From positions 3,877,231 through 3,941,230 of the forward strand of contig OX419346.1 in NCBI GenBank assembly GCA_948470475.1: a DNA stretch of 64,000 nucleotides, written 5' to 3'. Below the pieces are notes generated by a model, which was not told the origin of the DNA, made no database searches, and worked only from the letters and a program-made list of their open reading frames with translations. A program made the position numbers and the translations under genes. Below are positions 29,201-44,200 of the stretch, one piece after another (within the stretch, counting starts at the first letter, position 1; every line of letters begins with the position of its first letter). The DNA is from Galaxea fascicularis. Lineage: Eukaryota > Cnidaria > Anthozoa > Scleractinia > Euphylliidae.

Positions 29201-32200
29201 GTAAAGATGATAACGGATGAACAGGAAACAAAATGGAGGTCAGTGTCTATATCTTTCCTCTACAAAGTATTACCAAACGCCTGCAGTCGAACAATAGCAA
29301 CCAGCCGAACAAAACAGCTTACAGTCTGAGAGGCGTCTGAAATCAAACGAAACCTTAGTCTTCATGTACCTGAAAACCTTTTATCCATGAGACATCTGCG
29401 GTGCTTCCCAAGGTTATGTCCACGTTGAACGTGTTGTCACACACCAGCTCCAAGTAAATGGTTGGACGGCAGCTGTACCATCGCCAGTTAAATATCTGGT
29501 GAAGTAATAACTGGTTGTAAACTATGCTACCTCGGAGTATTGGAAGACGCGGCTGTTTGAGCTCATTAGAATTTCCTATCATAGCTTCCAACAGGGTCTA
29601 GTCACAGCTAAGTAGAGGCATAGGGCCGGTATAGCACAGGGCTATTATCAGGGGGTTCAACCGCCCAACCGCCGCCTCCTTTCTCAGAATTCACGTCTCA
29701 CTGCTGCCTAATTTGACTAGATTTTTCACTCAAACGATGAAAACAGATTCGTCAAGTTGCCACCTGCTTTGGTTGGCTCAGACGGTTATTTCAAAAACTA
29801 TTGAAACCCCTACATTATAGCAAAGCGCCGTTATAACATAGGGTCATTAGGTGTGTCTGGTCGTCCCTTGGGTAATCCAACCCTAAGTAGATGCAGTCCC
29901 AATTATATTGACGTCTTCACTCAGAGACACATTTTGTTAACCTTTTGGTAGAAAGTTACCAAAGATTTTGATGCTCACCTGTTCCTTGAGATCGACTTCC
30001 TCTGACCCAGTCTCCATGTGTTGCTCGGTTTCCTTACCTGATTGTTCCTGAAGTTCGTAGTCACCTTCCAAAACCCAGAAGCGACTGGAGGAATAAACAG
30101 CATCTTGTTTGAATACGCCCAGAACAGAACAGGCGGATATCTTTAATGGGAACTGATAAAATGAATTAACACCCAACAAGGACAAAGAGTAACAATCCGA
30201 AGAAGACAAACACGAAAATAGGGAGTGTTTGGCAGAGAGGGGAGGGGGGGGGGGAGGGGGGAGGGTTAGAATGCCGTTTTTCCTCGATCGCAAAATTGAA
30301 TAAAATTTTCGCTCTGTTTCACACTATGCGCACGTTATTTTTCTAGATGAAGTTTAGTTGTTATACTTCCTTAAGATCGCTTTTTGGACAATCTCCATTG
30401 AAAAGAACCTTTTTTTCTTTTCCGCTTATCCACTAATTATCAAAGAATTTCTAAGAAAAGAGTATAACATCTTTTCCACCTGTGTGGATTGTGTTAAGAA
30501 CTGGACTTTTCAGAAGTCCTGGCAAATTGATTGCAGAAAAGAATACCTCAAAATTTAATTGTCAAGCCGAAAGCCACTCACTGGGCATTATGGCCACGTG
30601 GTAGCAGGCATTACCCCTTAAATCTACCAAGTAAAGTTTCAGCCCGAGTATATTAGCAGCCATGAACAGGTGTTTCGGCTTTGTTAGGACACGGCACAGC
30701 TAATACCCAGGCTCAGCCACCCACATGAATAAAACAACCAATGAAAACGTAAAGCTTGTGGAGTGTGGCTTGGAGTGACAAGACCACCTCACAAATTAAT
30801 GTGTCCAGGTAAGCTTAAAGCCAGTTATTGGGCACTATGGCCACGTGGTTACAGGCATTGCCCTTAAATCTACCAAATAAAGTATTAAAATAACAGAGTA
30901 AAAATATTAGCGAACTTACTTGGAAGTAAACACTTGACTAGTAACCCAGCCTTCCTTTTTGGCTATCCCTCTGATGATAACAAAACCCGCTTGAGGAAGC
31001 ACAATTCCCTTCTTGTTGAAGTGCTTTAAAACAGAAACCACAAGGATAACAATAAACTTATACAATAAAATGATCTGGACAAGAATTAAAAATATGTCAA
31101 ATTGATTACCAGAAGTTCGTTGTCTCCAGGATAAGATCCATCAATAGTGTAGAATATTTCCGCATTTGGAGTATCACATTCCAAAAACACTCGATAGCCA
31201 CTTTCAACCTGTTGAAGACAAGCAACAAGGCTTTTAATGAACAAAGCTAAAGTTGACAACTGCATCGAGCTGTATGGACGACGAGTGCCTGGTACGTCCA
31301 GGGGACTCCATTGTGACCAGTGGTCCTCCGTTGGCTACAACCAGTTGCAAAATTGTTGAGACATTCGCAATCAAAAACATCTTTTCTTTCTCTAAAACGC
31401 TCCTGCAAGAAATCTGTGAGATACAATGCACACCCCCTCCCTCTCCCCTTTTCAATGTTGTTCCTCAAAGTTTCGAGCATGGTGTTGCACTGTTGGCAAC
31501 TTTGATAAAAGGGGGAGGGGGAGGGAAAGCGGACGATCATGGAAACATCATTGAAGGCCAAATGACATACAGTGTCTCAAGTATTTTTTGAAACTCGTTG
31601 TAGCAATCATCCCCGCAACCCAGCCATGAGCCCCCACACAGAGACATCCAGGCAGCCATTACACTGTTAACAGTGGAAAAAGGGATACGAAGGGGAGGGG
31701 AAGGGAAGAAAGGAGAAGACAGAACGCTGCCAAAGCTGCACAAAAAATCCGCCACGATACGTTGCACTAAGAACACACCATACGCAACTCCAATGATGAG
31801 CTCAGCGCATGCGCTAACACTCGCTACCGCTGTCCGCCGGACAAATACCAGCATCTCTTTGCTGTTAACTAATTAAATTACATTTAGCCGCAATTAAAAA
31901 TCAGAGGTTTCATCTGGTAATTTAAGGAGAGTTACGATAAGTTTTGTTATCAAGGCGCCAAGTACTTACATTCCCGCCATTCCTTTCGGTTTCAGGAATT
32001 TTCGGAGGAGAGACAAAAGCCGCTACAAGATAAAAACAATATCATGACTTCCGCCATTATCAACCACCAGATTCTACCATAAGAAGTCCGCATATTTCTC
32101 CAGTAAGACCACTTACGAGTATCTTGTACATTTAAACAGCTCGCCTTCAGACACGAAATCCCCTGGACAACCATTCACCGGCGCGAGCTTCTTCGAGCTA

Positions 32201-35200
32201 GTTTACTTTACTTTGTGGCAGCTTAAGTAATGATTGACGTAAGAGCTGCTAACTTTTACTTTACCAGAATATTTCTGTGATGGCCTAAGTAAAATCTCAA
32301 GTCACTTTACTTTGCATCTCATTAAAGTTGGAAAGTTGAACCGATTCAAGAAAGTTTCAAGTGACTTGAAAGCCATTCTTACAACCGACTTAGCAAACTT
32401 GTGGTTCCTACAGCTTTGAGGCAGGCGAAGCATGTCAGTCAATCTTAAATAACTGCGTGGGTTATATCTTTGAAGTATCCAAAATGACTTGACTTCAAAT
32501 ATTCTCAAGTTTAATTTTTCTCTATTTTTTCTCTGGTGATACCGTTGACAATTAAGCAAACAAAGTTCTGTAAGCCAGTAGCTGTTTTCAAGTTCCTTCG
32601 TCGGTCTTGCTGTTCGCTCGCTCGCTAGCCTAAAACTCCTGCTTCAAAACTCACCGTTTTCTTGAACGTCGATTACACACAGCTTTCTGTCTGTGCCTTC
32701 TGATGTGATGAAATATCTTCCAGGAACATCAAACGTGTGAAAAAATGTACTACTGGTTGTTACAGGGCCACTGTCGAACGCAGAAAGACCACGAACACGG
32801 GCAAGGGGCTAAAAAAAGGACAATGGAGAAGAAAATACTAAATACAGGAAAATAACAAGGCTGTTCGAAGGTTGGAGATAAAAAGTCTACACTTTCGAGT
32901 TTATTATCAACGCTAACGTTTTAGTGTTTGTTAATTCATCAAATCTATATTTATTAGTTTGAACAGTTCCCATAACTATAGCCTTGTAGGTATGAGTATA
33001 TTTTTTAAGTATTGCAGTCCATAGAGTTGTTTATTCTTGACGCTCAGAAATTGGAAACGACAAAAAAAATAACCGGGGAGTGAGCGCCGTCATAAAATGC
33101 GCAAACTACACTCAATTTAACGTCCGCGATTTTACTTTTTCGCCCAAGAAACATCTAACTGGATTAGCAATTAAGCGGTTAAATGAAGCCTCGTTAAATA
33201 CTGTTTTACTTGAAAAAACAGAAAAGAAAAGAAAACTTGTGGAACACGTCTTCTTGTGGACATACCATAAAGTTATTTTACCTGGTCCTCTTGAGGTGGT
33301 CGTACATGAAGAATATTGTGCTCTTCGGGACCCTGTCTTTCCCATGTCCACAGGACACTATGTGACTATAAGTGCAAATATTTTTAACGAGTGGGTGTAT
33401 AGGGAGGTGTAGAAGAAGACAAGCAAACGGAATAAAGCGAAGTGACAAAGTGGCGCACAATGCTAATCAAAAACGCGTCCACGTGTAGGTTAACATCTAA
33501 ATATATAGACCGAAACAATCAATTCAGGATCTGGGTAGAACACTTTTCATACGAGCGTCGTAAAACCAAAACCAATTACCCTGACCAATCATGGCAGACG
33601 CAGACAACGCAATGAGCCAATCAGAATTCGAAGCAATTACATGTGACCGTCGTAAAAGCGCGGGAAAATGCGTGCGTGCAAGTCGCGATTGGTATTGGTT
33701 TTCCTTCTGATTGGTTGAAAAAGTGGCGCGAGGTTTGTTGGCCAATCACAGAGTGAAGTGAAACAAAACTAAAGCAAACGTAAACGTAATTACCATTCGA
33801 CACTTGTACACGTTTGCCTGTGTTAACACACCGCTATCATGTTAACTTAATAAGTATCCTACGGAGTACAGCTAGGCCGAAGTAATTATACTGCTCGACC
33901 AATTAGAATTGGGTAATTTTGTTAAGTGTACTATAAAAACGGAAAATAAAGGTGCTACCTTTGCTATAGTAAGAGCTGGAGGCCTAAAACCATCAGCAGT
34001 TACTGCTACCATACATGAGTAGGAAACTGGATCCACCAAAACAGTGTGCACAGATGAATCAGATCTTTGGCTATGGGGCTGAAAATAAAGACGGAAATCT
34101 GAGCAAAGTGATGTTTAAGTTGCGCCATACTCCACAGAAAGTCAAATAAGGACAATGGCCATTACTGCCTGCGCGTCTTCCTTCCTTCCTCCTTCCCTCT
34201 TCTCTTCATTCTCCCTCCCTCTTTTCTTCCTTCCTCCATTCTCTCCCTCCACTTATCCCTCCTTCCTTCCCTCCCCCCTCATTCCCTTCCTTCCTCCCTC
34301 CCTTCCCTTCCTTCTTCCCCCATCCCTCCTTCCTTTTATCCCTCCCTCCCTCTCTTCCTTCTCTCCACCCCCATCCCTCCTTCCTTCACTTCCCCCTCAT
34401 TCCCTCTCTCCCTCCTTCCTATCTTCCTTCCTCACGCCTCCCTTCCTCCCTCCCCCTATCCCACCTTCCTCCCCCCTCATTCTCATCCTTCCTCCCTCCC
34501 TCCCTTCCATTCCTTCCTTCCCCCCATCTCTCCTTCCTTTATCTCTCCCTCCCTCCCTTCCTTCTCTCCTTCCCCCCAATCCCCCCTTCCTTTCATCTCT
34601 CCCTCCCCTCCTATCCCTCCTTCCTTCCCTCCCCCTCCCTCCCTTCCTCCCCCCCAATCTCCCCTTCCTTTCATCCCTCCCTCCCTCCCTTCTTTCTCTC
34701 CCTCCCCACCTCATTCCCTTCCTCCCTCTCTCAATTCCTTTCCTTCCTCCCCCCATCCCTCCTTCCTTCCCTCTCCCTCATTCCCTCCCTCCCTCCCCCC
34801 TCAGTCCCTTCCTTTCTCTCCCCAATCCCTCCTTCCTTTCATCCCTCCCTCTGTCCCTTCCTTCTCTCCCTCCCCCCATCCCTCCTTTCTTCTTTCCTTA
34901 CCTCTCCATTAAAGTCGTAACGAGCTGAACACAGAAAATGATACACTCCTGGTTTGCTGAACATCCTTGAGTAGCATCTACAATCAGAGCAGCACGTAAG
35001 ACGCATATGAGAAGATTGTCATGTAAACCATATCTTTCATATCTCCTTAAGGCAGCTTGCATACGGCTGCATTTTCAATCTTGCCCAACGTAAATCCCGT
35101 TTGCCTTGGTTTTGCTGTACATTTAATTCCTTGGAATACTGGTTGATTCATTGCTTGCATCCCGTTCTGATTTAACAGAATAAATTTCCTTGGTTTTGAT

Positions 35201-38200
35201 TTTATGACACTCTAAAGTGAAAACCGCTCTACCGATATACCTCGCACACACACTGAATTCGCCTGAAAGTCAAGCGTCTGATACCAAAATGAGAAAATAC
35301 AAAATGCACATTTCATTATTGCTGCTTCTTGGCGAAACGGGACAAGGGCAGAGTTACCTTTTGCCAAGCATTTCTGAGGACAGTGCAGTATCAGTTTCTT
35401 CGATGTCTGCTGGATGTGATATTTCCTGGACACTGTAGGACCCTCCGTCACACCACATCCAAGACACACAGTCATTCACTGAAATGATCAGTGGGTCAGG
35501 CTGGAGTCCTTGACTGGTCACGTGTATTCTGTGCACCTGAAGGAAAGTCAAAAAAGTAACAAGAGTGGCTTATGTTGTTTGTTTTTATTATTTCGTTTTT
35601 TGTTTGACATAAGAATGGATAACTACTACACACCTGAGATTCTGGAGTAACAACCACTGCGCCAAAGACCTCGGGAAGCCCATTGCTAAAGGTAAATAAG
35701 GTACAATACTTACTTCAATCCTCGTTACATGATACACTACAGGCTTTGCGTGTTGCATAACAAAAAAAATCACAAATGTAAGCAGTTCGTCAATGGGCCA
35801 ACTGAAAAATTCCAATATACCTTGCAAAGTAGAATACGCCGAGCTCTGTGAAGATGTTACCAAGGAAACCAGCTGAAGAAATCAGCTCTCCACTCTCAAA
35901 TCCGCCTGGTATTAGAGTTCGTTGGTGAGAAACCTGAGGTGAATAAACACACAGTGCTCGAAATCATAAGATGTGACAGCTGTAAAAACTTCTGTTGTGC
36001 ACTCCTTTCCCTTGGCTGTTTTATAAACTGTGCAAAGTGGTGCGAAAATTTGGGGTCAAAAGCATGTTTATGAACATTCTTAGAAAAGCTACAGAGATGA
36101 CATTGTCGTGAGCGGCTGGACTAAAGAAAGGTCTTACGGATTCTCAAAACGAGCGAAACACGCTGACGCGCGAAAACTGCGTCGCGCGTGGAAACGCGAA
36201 CCCTCCCGTCGCATTTCCTCGCGGTGGACAATTTGAGAATGTGGTTGTGTGTTTTCACTGCCTTCAGAATATCAAAAAGAAATAAGGGACTACTCACAGT
36301 CACGAGCAGGACGTTGACATGGTATTGTTAAAACCTCTACGAAACCCAAACTTTAGTCTTATAGAGGGTTCTTCTGAATACGTTGACACAATACCTGCAC
36401 GATGTTGTGAGGCCTCTCTGTCCCCTGCCACTGCCACCATACCCAGTCCTCCGGATGCGCATTCAAGATCCGCGGAGTGAAGCCCTGGTCCCGAACTTTG
36501 ATTATATGGTGCTAAGGAAAGAAACAGAAACCAAAATAATAAGTATAAATTAAAAGATTGCTTTCTACTTGTCAGAACCGGCTGACCTGACGGGTCCGTT
36601 AATTTGAAGAAGTGGTCACGCGCCAGTCCTTATCCTTAAGAGTACATTCCTTTTGAAAAGTGACATTTTGAATAAAATTTAATTTGCTGATCTTTCCCTT
36701 ACAGCCAAACTAAATGAAATAACAGACAGACCAGTTGGGCCAATCGTGCTAAGTCGAGTTATTAGTTTAAAGTGCGACATGAACTATGTTTTCAGCGATA
36801 TGGTGCAATGACTTAGTAACGTAACCCAGGTTCTAATAAGGTCCGTTGTAACCCAGGTTGTAATACGGTCCGTTGTAATGCCGGTTTGTAAAGATGTCCG
36901 TTGCAACCCACGTTGTAATACGGTTGGTTGTAACCCAGGCTGTAATTAGGTCCGTTGTACCCAGGTTGTAAAACCGTCCGTTGTAACCCGGGAGGTAATA
37001 ATGATGATGTTGTAACCCAGGTTGTAATACGGTCCCTTGTAATGCTAGTTTGTAATGATGTCCGTTCTAATGCTGGTTTGTAATGATGTCCGTTGTAACC
37101 CAGGTTGTAATACGGTCCCTTGTAATGCTTGTTAGTAATGATGTCCGTAGTAACCCAAGTTGTAATACGGTCACTTGTAATGCTGGATTGTAATGATGTC
37201 CGTTGTAACCCAGGTTGTAATACGGTCCGTTGTAAAGCTGGTTTGTAATGATGTCCGTTGTAACCCGGGTTGTAATACGGTCCGTTGTAATGCTGGTTTG
37301 TAAGGATGTCCGTGGTAAGCCAGGTTGTAATACGGTCCATTGTAAAGCTGGTTTCTCATGATGTCCGTTGTAACCCGGGTTGTAATACGGTCCGTTCAAA
37401 TGCTGGTTCGTAAGGATGTCCGTTGTAACCCAGGTTGTAACACGGTCCGTTGTAATGCTGGTTTGTAATGATGTCAGTTGTAATGCTGGTTTGTAATGAT
37501 GTCCGTTGTAATGCTGGATTGTAATGATGTCCTTGTAACCCAGGTTGTAATACGGTCCATTGTAATTCTGGTTTCTAATGATGTCCGTTGTAACCCGGGT
37601 TGTAATATGGTCCGTTCAAATGCTGGTTTGTAAGGATGTCCGTTGTAACCCAGGTTGTAATACGGTCCGTTGTAATGCTGGTTTGTAATGATGTCCGTTG
37701 TAACCCAGGTTGTAATACGGTCCGTTGTAATGCTGGTTGCTAATGATGTCCGTTGTAGCCCAGGTTGTAATACGGTCTATTGTAATGCTGGTTTGTAATG
37801 ATGTCCGTTGTAACCCAGGTTGTAATACGGTCTATTGTAATGCTGGTTTGTAATGATGTCCCTTGTAACCCAGGTTGTAATGATGTCCGTTGTAACCCGG
37901 GTTGTAATACGGTCCGTTGTAATGGTGGTTAGTAAAGATGTCCGTTGTAACCCGGGTTGTAATACGGTGCGTTGTAATGCTGGTTTGTAATGATGTCCGT
38001 GGTAACCTGGGTTTTAATACGGTCCGTTGTAATGCTGGTTGGTAATGATGTCCGTTGTAACCCGGGTTGTAATACGGTCTGTTGTAATGCTGGTTTGTAA
38101 TGATGTCCGTTGTAACCCAGGTTGTAATGAGGTCCGTTGTGATCCGGGTTGTAATAAAGTCCATTGGAACCCGGGTTGTAATGAGGTCCGTTGTAACCCA

Positions 38201-41200
38201 GGTTGTAATAAGGTCCGTTGTAACCCGGGTTGTAATGAGGCTCGTTGTAACCCAGGTTGTAATGAGGCTTTGTTGTAACCCAGGTTGTAATGAGGTCCGT
38301 TTTAACGTGGGTATAATGAGGTCAGTTGTAACCGGGGTTGTAACTAGGTCCGCTGTAACTTAGGTTGTAATGAGGTCCGTTGTAATGGTGGTTTGTAATG
38401 AGGTCTGTTATAACGTGGGTTCTAATGAGGTCTGTTGGAATTCTTGTTTGTAATAAGGTCGGTTGCAATGCTCAGTACCCATCAAATGTCAGCACTTTAT
38501 TTGATTTCTTAATTTAATCGCTAAATAGCTATGTGTCCCATTTCCATGCCATTGTTACGATCGCTGGTGATAACTCCAGCGGCTCGGTTGTTCGAAAGCC
38601 GATTAAAATAATCCAGGATCAGCGTAAACTTTGATTGCAGTTTTCAACTATTGGATGAAAGCTGTTTTCGCGACTTTTTGTGTTTCAGGATTGACTTCCC
38701 CTAATCTAAAATTTTGCAGAATATTGGCATTGAACAGCATTTTGGGACAGAGAAATAAGCTTCCTGATTAATTTTTAATCCTGGATTAGCGTTAATCGGC
38801 TTTCGAACAACCGGGCCCCTGAGCTCCAACGAGCATTTATATCAAGAAACCATTTACGAGTTATAAAAAACAAACCTTCACTTTTTTCTGAACCACGATG
38901 GAACAATAGTTTGTAGGGGAAACTGAATTACAGTCATCCTGCAACCAGTAGGTAAACACTCCTACTTCATCAAACTTGTGAGATAATAGTCCCAACCAAC
39001 TCATTAGCTTGGCTTGGTCCTTCGCTTTCTTACATCCGCAACCTGAAAATTAGTGCCAAAATCTCGTTCAAACTAGATTTACAAGAACAGTTGCGAGCAG
39101 CATCCAATGAAACCCAAGAAGGAAATGGTTATCTCTTATCCCCCTCCTCCCCCCCACCCCCGTCATCTGTTTCGCCCCCGCCCCACCCCCTCTCCGCCCT
39201 TATTTCACGTCCTTAATAATCTTTATTGGGTAGCCATCGAATTGGTCTCAAAACCTCCTTTCTTTCAGATCTGTTTCTGTTGTTTCTTCCAACTTGCCAG
39301 GAAATAATGTACCTCAAATTTACAGCCAGCAATTTTTTGTAGACTATAGTTATATTAGAAAGACCAAGTTGCACAAAAAGAAGCTGCAAATTCAAACTGA
39401 ATCTGCTCACCTGAATTTGAAGATTTCCCTCTTACCCTGGGTAAACGTTTGGTAGACGTGCAGCTGTCCAGCTATGCAAAAGAAAAACAAAGACTGTCTG
39501 AACTTGTCGCAGTATTAACGTTTGTTTCGTTTTTGTCTCAAACTTGGATTCCACATTAACGATGTTTCTGATCTCTTAATTTCTACAAGGTAAGCAAAGC
39601 CAAATGTTAAATTTATCGCATGGGAGCAGTATACGTCCTCGAAAAAGCACAAAATGACTTAAAGTTAGAGTCCCCAAGAAAGCGACCCTATGCAAGTTTT
39701 CAAGTTCTGGACAAAAACCATCCTTTAAATCCTTTTAGCACTACGCTGTTCATTCATTTAAGCGTGATCATGAGTTAAAAAAGTGTGTATATGATACGTA
39801 CTTCTTTCAAGTACATTGTAAAATTTGCTTTATCATTCAGGGTCCACCAAACTCGTTCTCCTTGTTTGACTGTACCAAGACCTAAAACACAAACGGGTGT
39901 GTGATCACTTAAGATAATACAAAGTGTTTATATATTACAATCTGGTAAGCATCATTTACAATTCTTTGGCAATAAAATTCTTGGGGTATGTAACGTTTCT
40001 TTATTTCTTTTTCTCTTTCTATTATATTTAAATGTGGCTGAATGCAATTTAGGCGAGGTTAAACTCGAACCAATGCAGTTATAGCATGCTTCGTCCATAT
40101 TGTACAACTTGAACGAGATTGAATAATCGCAAAACAATTGCCTTTCCGATGTTTTCGTTGCCGTAAACGTAGTTGTAGTCGTGCTTAAACTCTCTAATAG
40201 GGAGCTTTAGCAGCGGCGACGGCAACGGGAACGAAAACATCATTTCAAAATATTACTTCTCGTTTTTCTAACTCTTTTGCAGTTACTCGCTATGAACGGG
40301 ATTAAAGTAAGAAAAAAAGAAACAAAAACGTACCGTCATGCGCTCATGTTCTCGAGAAAGATTTGGTCATTTTACGTTGTTGTTTTGAAGAGGACGGCAA
40401 AGAAATGTACCAAAATGTAAACGCACGTGCAGAGCGATAGTTTTTGTAGTTTTGTGGCGTTCACGTTGCCGTCCTAGTTGCTTAAGCTCCCAAATGTCAG
40501 AAACAAACGCGCCCTGTTATGCTGGTCTAAAATCAAGGCTCTTGCAAACAAACTGAAAAACAGCCTATGAATTTCTTTTGTACGCAGTATACTATATAAT
40601 CACGAGTAGACTATTTTTCAGTCCGTTTGCAGTCCACCACGACTGTTTAAAGAATTTAAGAAACGAAGAGACGACGGTAACGAGAGCGCCACAAAACAAT
40701 AGGTTTAATGAGCAAAATCGCTCTGCACGTGCGTTTTACAGTTTTGTACATTTGTTTGCCGTCCTCTGCAAAACAACATGATGAAATGACCTAATTTTAG
40801 GTTTTCTCAAAAACGTGAGTGTATGATGACGGCAAAATCTTCTTTCTTTGTCCTTACTTTGACGTCGTTCATGGTAATTAAGTTCCAGGAGAGTTCACCA
40901 ACATTTTTCAAGTTAAACAAATTGGAATGATTACGAAACAGTTACAAAAACGAGAAGTTATATTCTTAAATGACGTTCTAGTTGCCGTTGCCGTCCTCGT
41001 TTCTTTAATTCCCTTTTATCCATAGGGGCGGCAACGGCAACGAGAACGTCATTTAAAAGTATAACTTCTCGTTTTTGGAACTCTTTCGCAATCATTCCAA
41101 TTAAGTTACTATGAACGACGTCAAAGCAAGGAATAAGAAAGAAGATTTTGCAGTCATACGCTCACGTTCTCGAGAAAACCTAAAATTGGTCATTTCACGT

Positions 41201-44200
41201 TGCTGTTTTGCAGAGGACGGTAAAGAAATGTACCAAACACGCACGTAAAACGCACGTGCAAAGCGATTGTTTTTGCTCATTAAGCCCATTGTTTTGTGGC
41301 GTTCTCGTTGCCGTCGCCGTCCTCGATTATAAATTAACCTCCCTATTGGAAGTTTGAGAGAAAATTCAACGCCAACCTGGTTTAAAGTGTCCATCAACAA
41401 TGTGAACAACATGTTCAGTTGGTTTGGGTTGTACCATTACAGATCCTCGTAATTGGAGTAGGTCGGCCATGTTGTAGACATAATGATAGAGCCCTGGCTC
41501 AGTAAATTCATAGGAAATCAGGTCCGCAATCCTGCATGTGGTAATAATAAACCTCGCGTTTGATTGGTCCAGAGGACTTTGCGATTTAAAGTAAAGATAC
41601 ACAAATGACACACAAAGTAGAAACAAAAACAATGTCTAAAACAAATCGATTCTATTTTTCAGGACGTAGGTACTCTGATAACGCGGAGGACGTCAAACCG
41701 TTATACGACCATCACCCACACCCTTCTTTGTTCTTACCCCTCTTTGAGATTATCGGTATGGTATCAGAAAAGATAGGCGATGCCAAATGGAATCTATTTG
41801 TTAGAGTGCCTATAACCCCAAAATATTTTCCGCAACAATAAATCTTTGCACCAGTTCGAAACGCATTGAGGCCTTGTTTTTCCTTGTTTTTCACTCAGTT
41901 GAGTTCAAATCGATATGGCGACGATCAATATCGATTTTCTGACGCTTCACGTTCCGAAGTAATGCCACAACGTTATACCTTGAAATATTCTTCGACGTTT
42001 CTTTGTTCCGGCGAGATTGATCCTCGTTGCAGTCAGCGCTAGCATGTGTTACCGTCCTAGATGATCGTTACCGAGCCATTGCTCACTGGAAGACTAAAGG
42101 TGTCAGTGTGCTATGTCGATCCGCCAAGTTCACAGGTCCACTCGTATTAGCAAAGGAGCACGCCGTGAGATTGCCGTGGACAGTGACAACAGTGTTCACC
42201 AAAAGCAAACTATTGCTCTTTTAGTTTGTTATTATTTCATCATTCTATTGGTTATATTCAATACCTATACGGTGCACTTGTAACATATTTAAAAGCCGAA
42301 TGCGCTCAAAGGTAATAGACGGAGTTAAAACCACTCGATAGCTGCGTTTACAAAGTTGAGAAATATCCAGGCCCCGGCTGTTCGAAAGCCGATTAACGCT
42401 AACAGGATTAAGAATTAATCAAAGAGCTTATTTCTCTGTCCCCAAATGCTGTTCAATGCCGATATTCTGCAAAATTTTAGATTAGGCAAAGTCCATTCTG
42501 AAAACTCAAAAAGCAGCGAAAACAACTTTCATCCAATAGTTAAAAACTGCAACCAAAGTTTACGCTAATCCTGGATTATGTTAATCGGTTTTCGAACAAC
42601 CAGGCCCTCCAGATGCTTTCGGCATCACCTTGTTGTAGTTGAACAGAAGCATTCCTTGACGATAAGAATCAAACACGAATTCACTCTTTCCTAGCTAGGT
42701 GGCTATCCTCTAGTACTTCATAGGCTTTTAACAACCTCGTAAAAAGTTTAAAGGTGCCGAACACCGGTCGGCGATTCTTTTCACCTGGTTCTTCTGCATC
42801 TGTAAAATGCAATTAAAGTTTTGGAAACAATCCTTTTTACTTATCGCAAACTGAGGCATTCATGGCTGTTTACATAGTTGAGGACCCTTCAGATATCTGA
42901 AAATGACCTGGTGTAGTCTGTCAATGATAACGCATTCTTCTTAGACAAAAATCAAACACGAATATTTCCTAGCCAAGATCAGAAAGCAACTGATCGCAAC
43001 AGAACTCCCACTTTGTAAGCAATGTATCAACGATTTCTTCGCAGTTCTCGTTTGATTTTTAATAAATCCTGCCTTTTTATAGGCTTCAAAACTTACAAAA
43101 ACCAAGCGTCGTTTGTTTCACGACCGAGTCAGAAGGGGAATGGGTCTATTCCTGATTTGACATCGCAATCTACTTTGCATGCATGTTAACAAAGAGTTAA
43201 TGCGATGCAAATCAGTTTGTGACGTCAAATAAGGAATAGACCCATGTCCCTTCTGACTCGGTCGTAAAACAAACGATCCTATAAAATGTCAAGATTTGGT
43301 AAAAAAAGAGAAAAAAAGCCGCAATGCGTTTCGAACAGGTGCAAGGATTCATTTTAGCGAAAAAAAATATTTGGGGTTATAGGCACTTTAAGAACAAAAT
43401 AATCCTGGTCTTGATGGAGTGGTTTTCAATTAAATGTCGAAAGTAATTCGTGTTTGCTTTGGTTTTACTTTTCTTCACTCTGTGATTAGTTGACAAAACT
43501 CGCGTCACTTTCTCAACCAATGAGAAACAAAATGAAAACCAATCGCTAGGCGCACGCGCACATTTTCCCGCGATTGGCGCTGATTGCATGTAATTACTTC
43601 AAATTCTGATTGGCTAACTGAGCTGTCTGCCTTTCTTGCAATTGGTCAGAGTAAAATCCAAACAATCACAACTGAATATCCAGCACCCATACCTTGATTC
43701 TGTTGTTCCATTCACTTTTGCCGAAACCTGGGAACAGTGATGTCAAAAGGACACAAGTTACCGCCTGTTTACATACACCAAGACAGAATGGTTGACACAT
43801 TGCCTAACCGAAGTAGCTATTCGACGTTTACTTCCACAATGCAACAGACAAGATCACTGATTGGCACTAAAATGAAGAATGATCGTCGCAGTTGTGATCG
43901 CAATTTTTCCAATTGCGTAAAGAAGCCTGAAAACAATTCAGGACTTCAACGGGGCTTGAACCCGTGACCTCGCGATTCCGGTGCGATGCTCTACCAACGG
44001 AGTTATGAAGCCACTGACCTTGGGAGCAGGTCAATTTTGGGTTCATATGTTCCCGTGAAAGATATGTAAGTGAATGATGCATATGAAAGAAATCATATGA
44101 GAACTGCGAATATGAAATCAAATGAAGAATGGTCATTGATTGACACTGAAACGTAAAAATCAACATATGACGATATCCATTTTCAGCTCATTTCAATGCA

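Noticed and set aside
33284..33351. Alternative frames of exon 22 using the CACATAG acceptor
   Set aside because: They lose the W-x-W pattern and do not fit the phase of exons 21 and 23.
34155..34928. 257-codon plus-strand frame of Ser/Pro/Leu repeats
   Set aside because: It is translation of the polypyrimidine tract and overlaps exon 20 of the minus-strand gene.
36813..38278. Long frames on both strands rich in Tyr-Asn-Gly
   Set aside because: They are products of the 28-bp minisatellite, which lies in an intron.
36818..38470. CRISPR-like array
   Set aside because: Units are contiguous with no unique spacers; a eukaryotic minisatellite.
42780..42796. Possible 15-nt micro-exon between AG and GT
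   Set aside because: Exons 11 and 12 already join in frame, and the piece adds nothing recognisable.
43945..44020. tRNA-like sequence
   Set aside because: It has A- and B-box-like parts but no matching acceptor stem and carries a SINE body, so it is called a SINE and not a tRNA gene.
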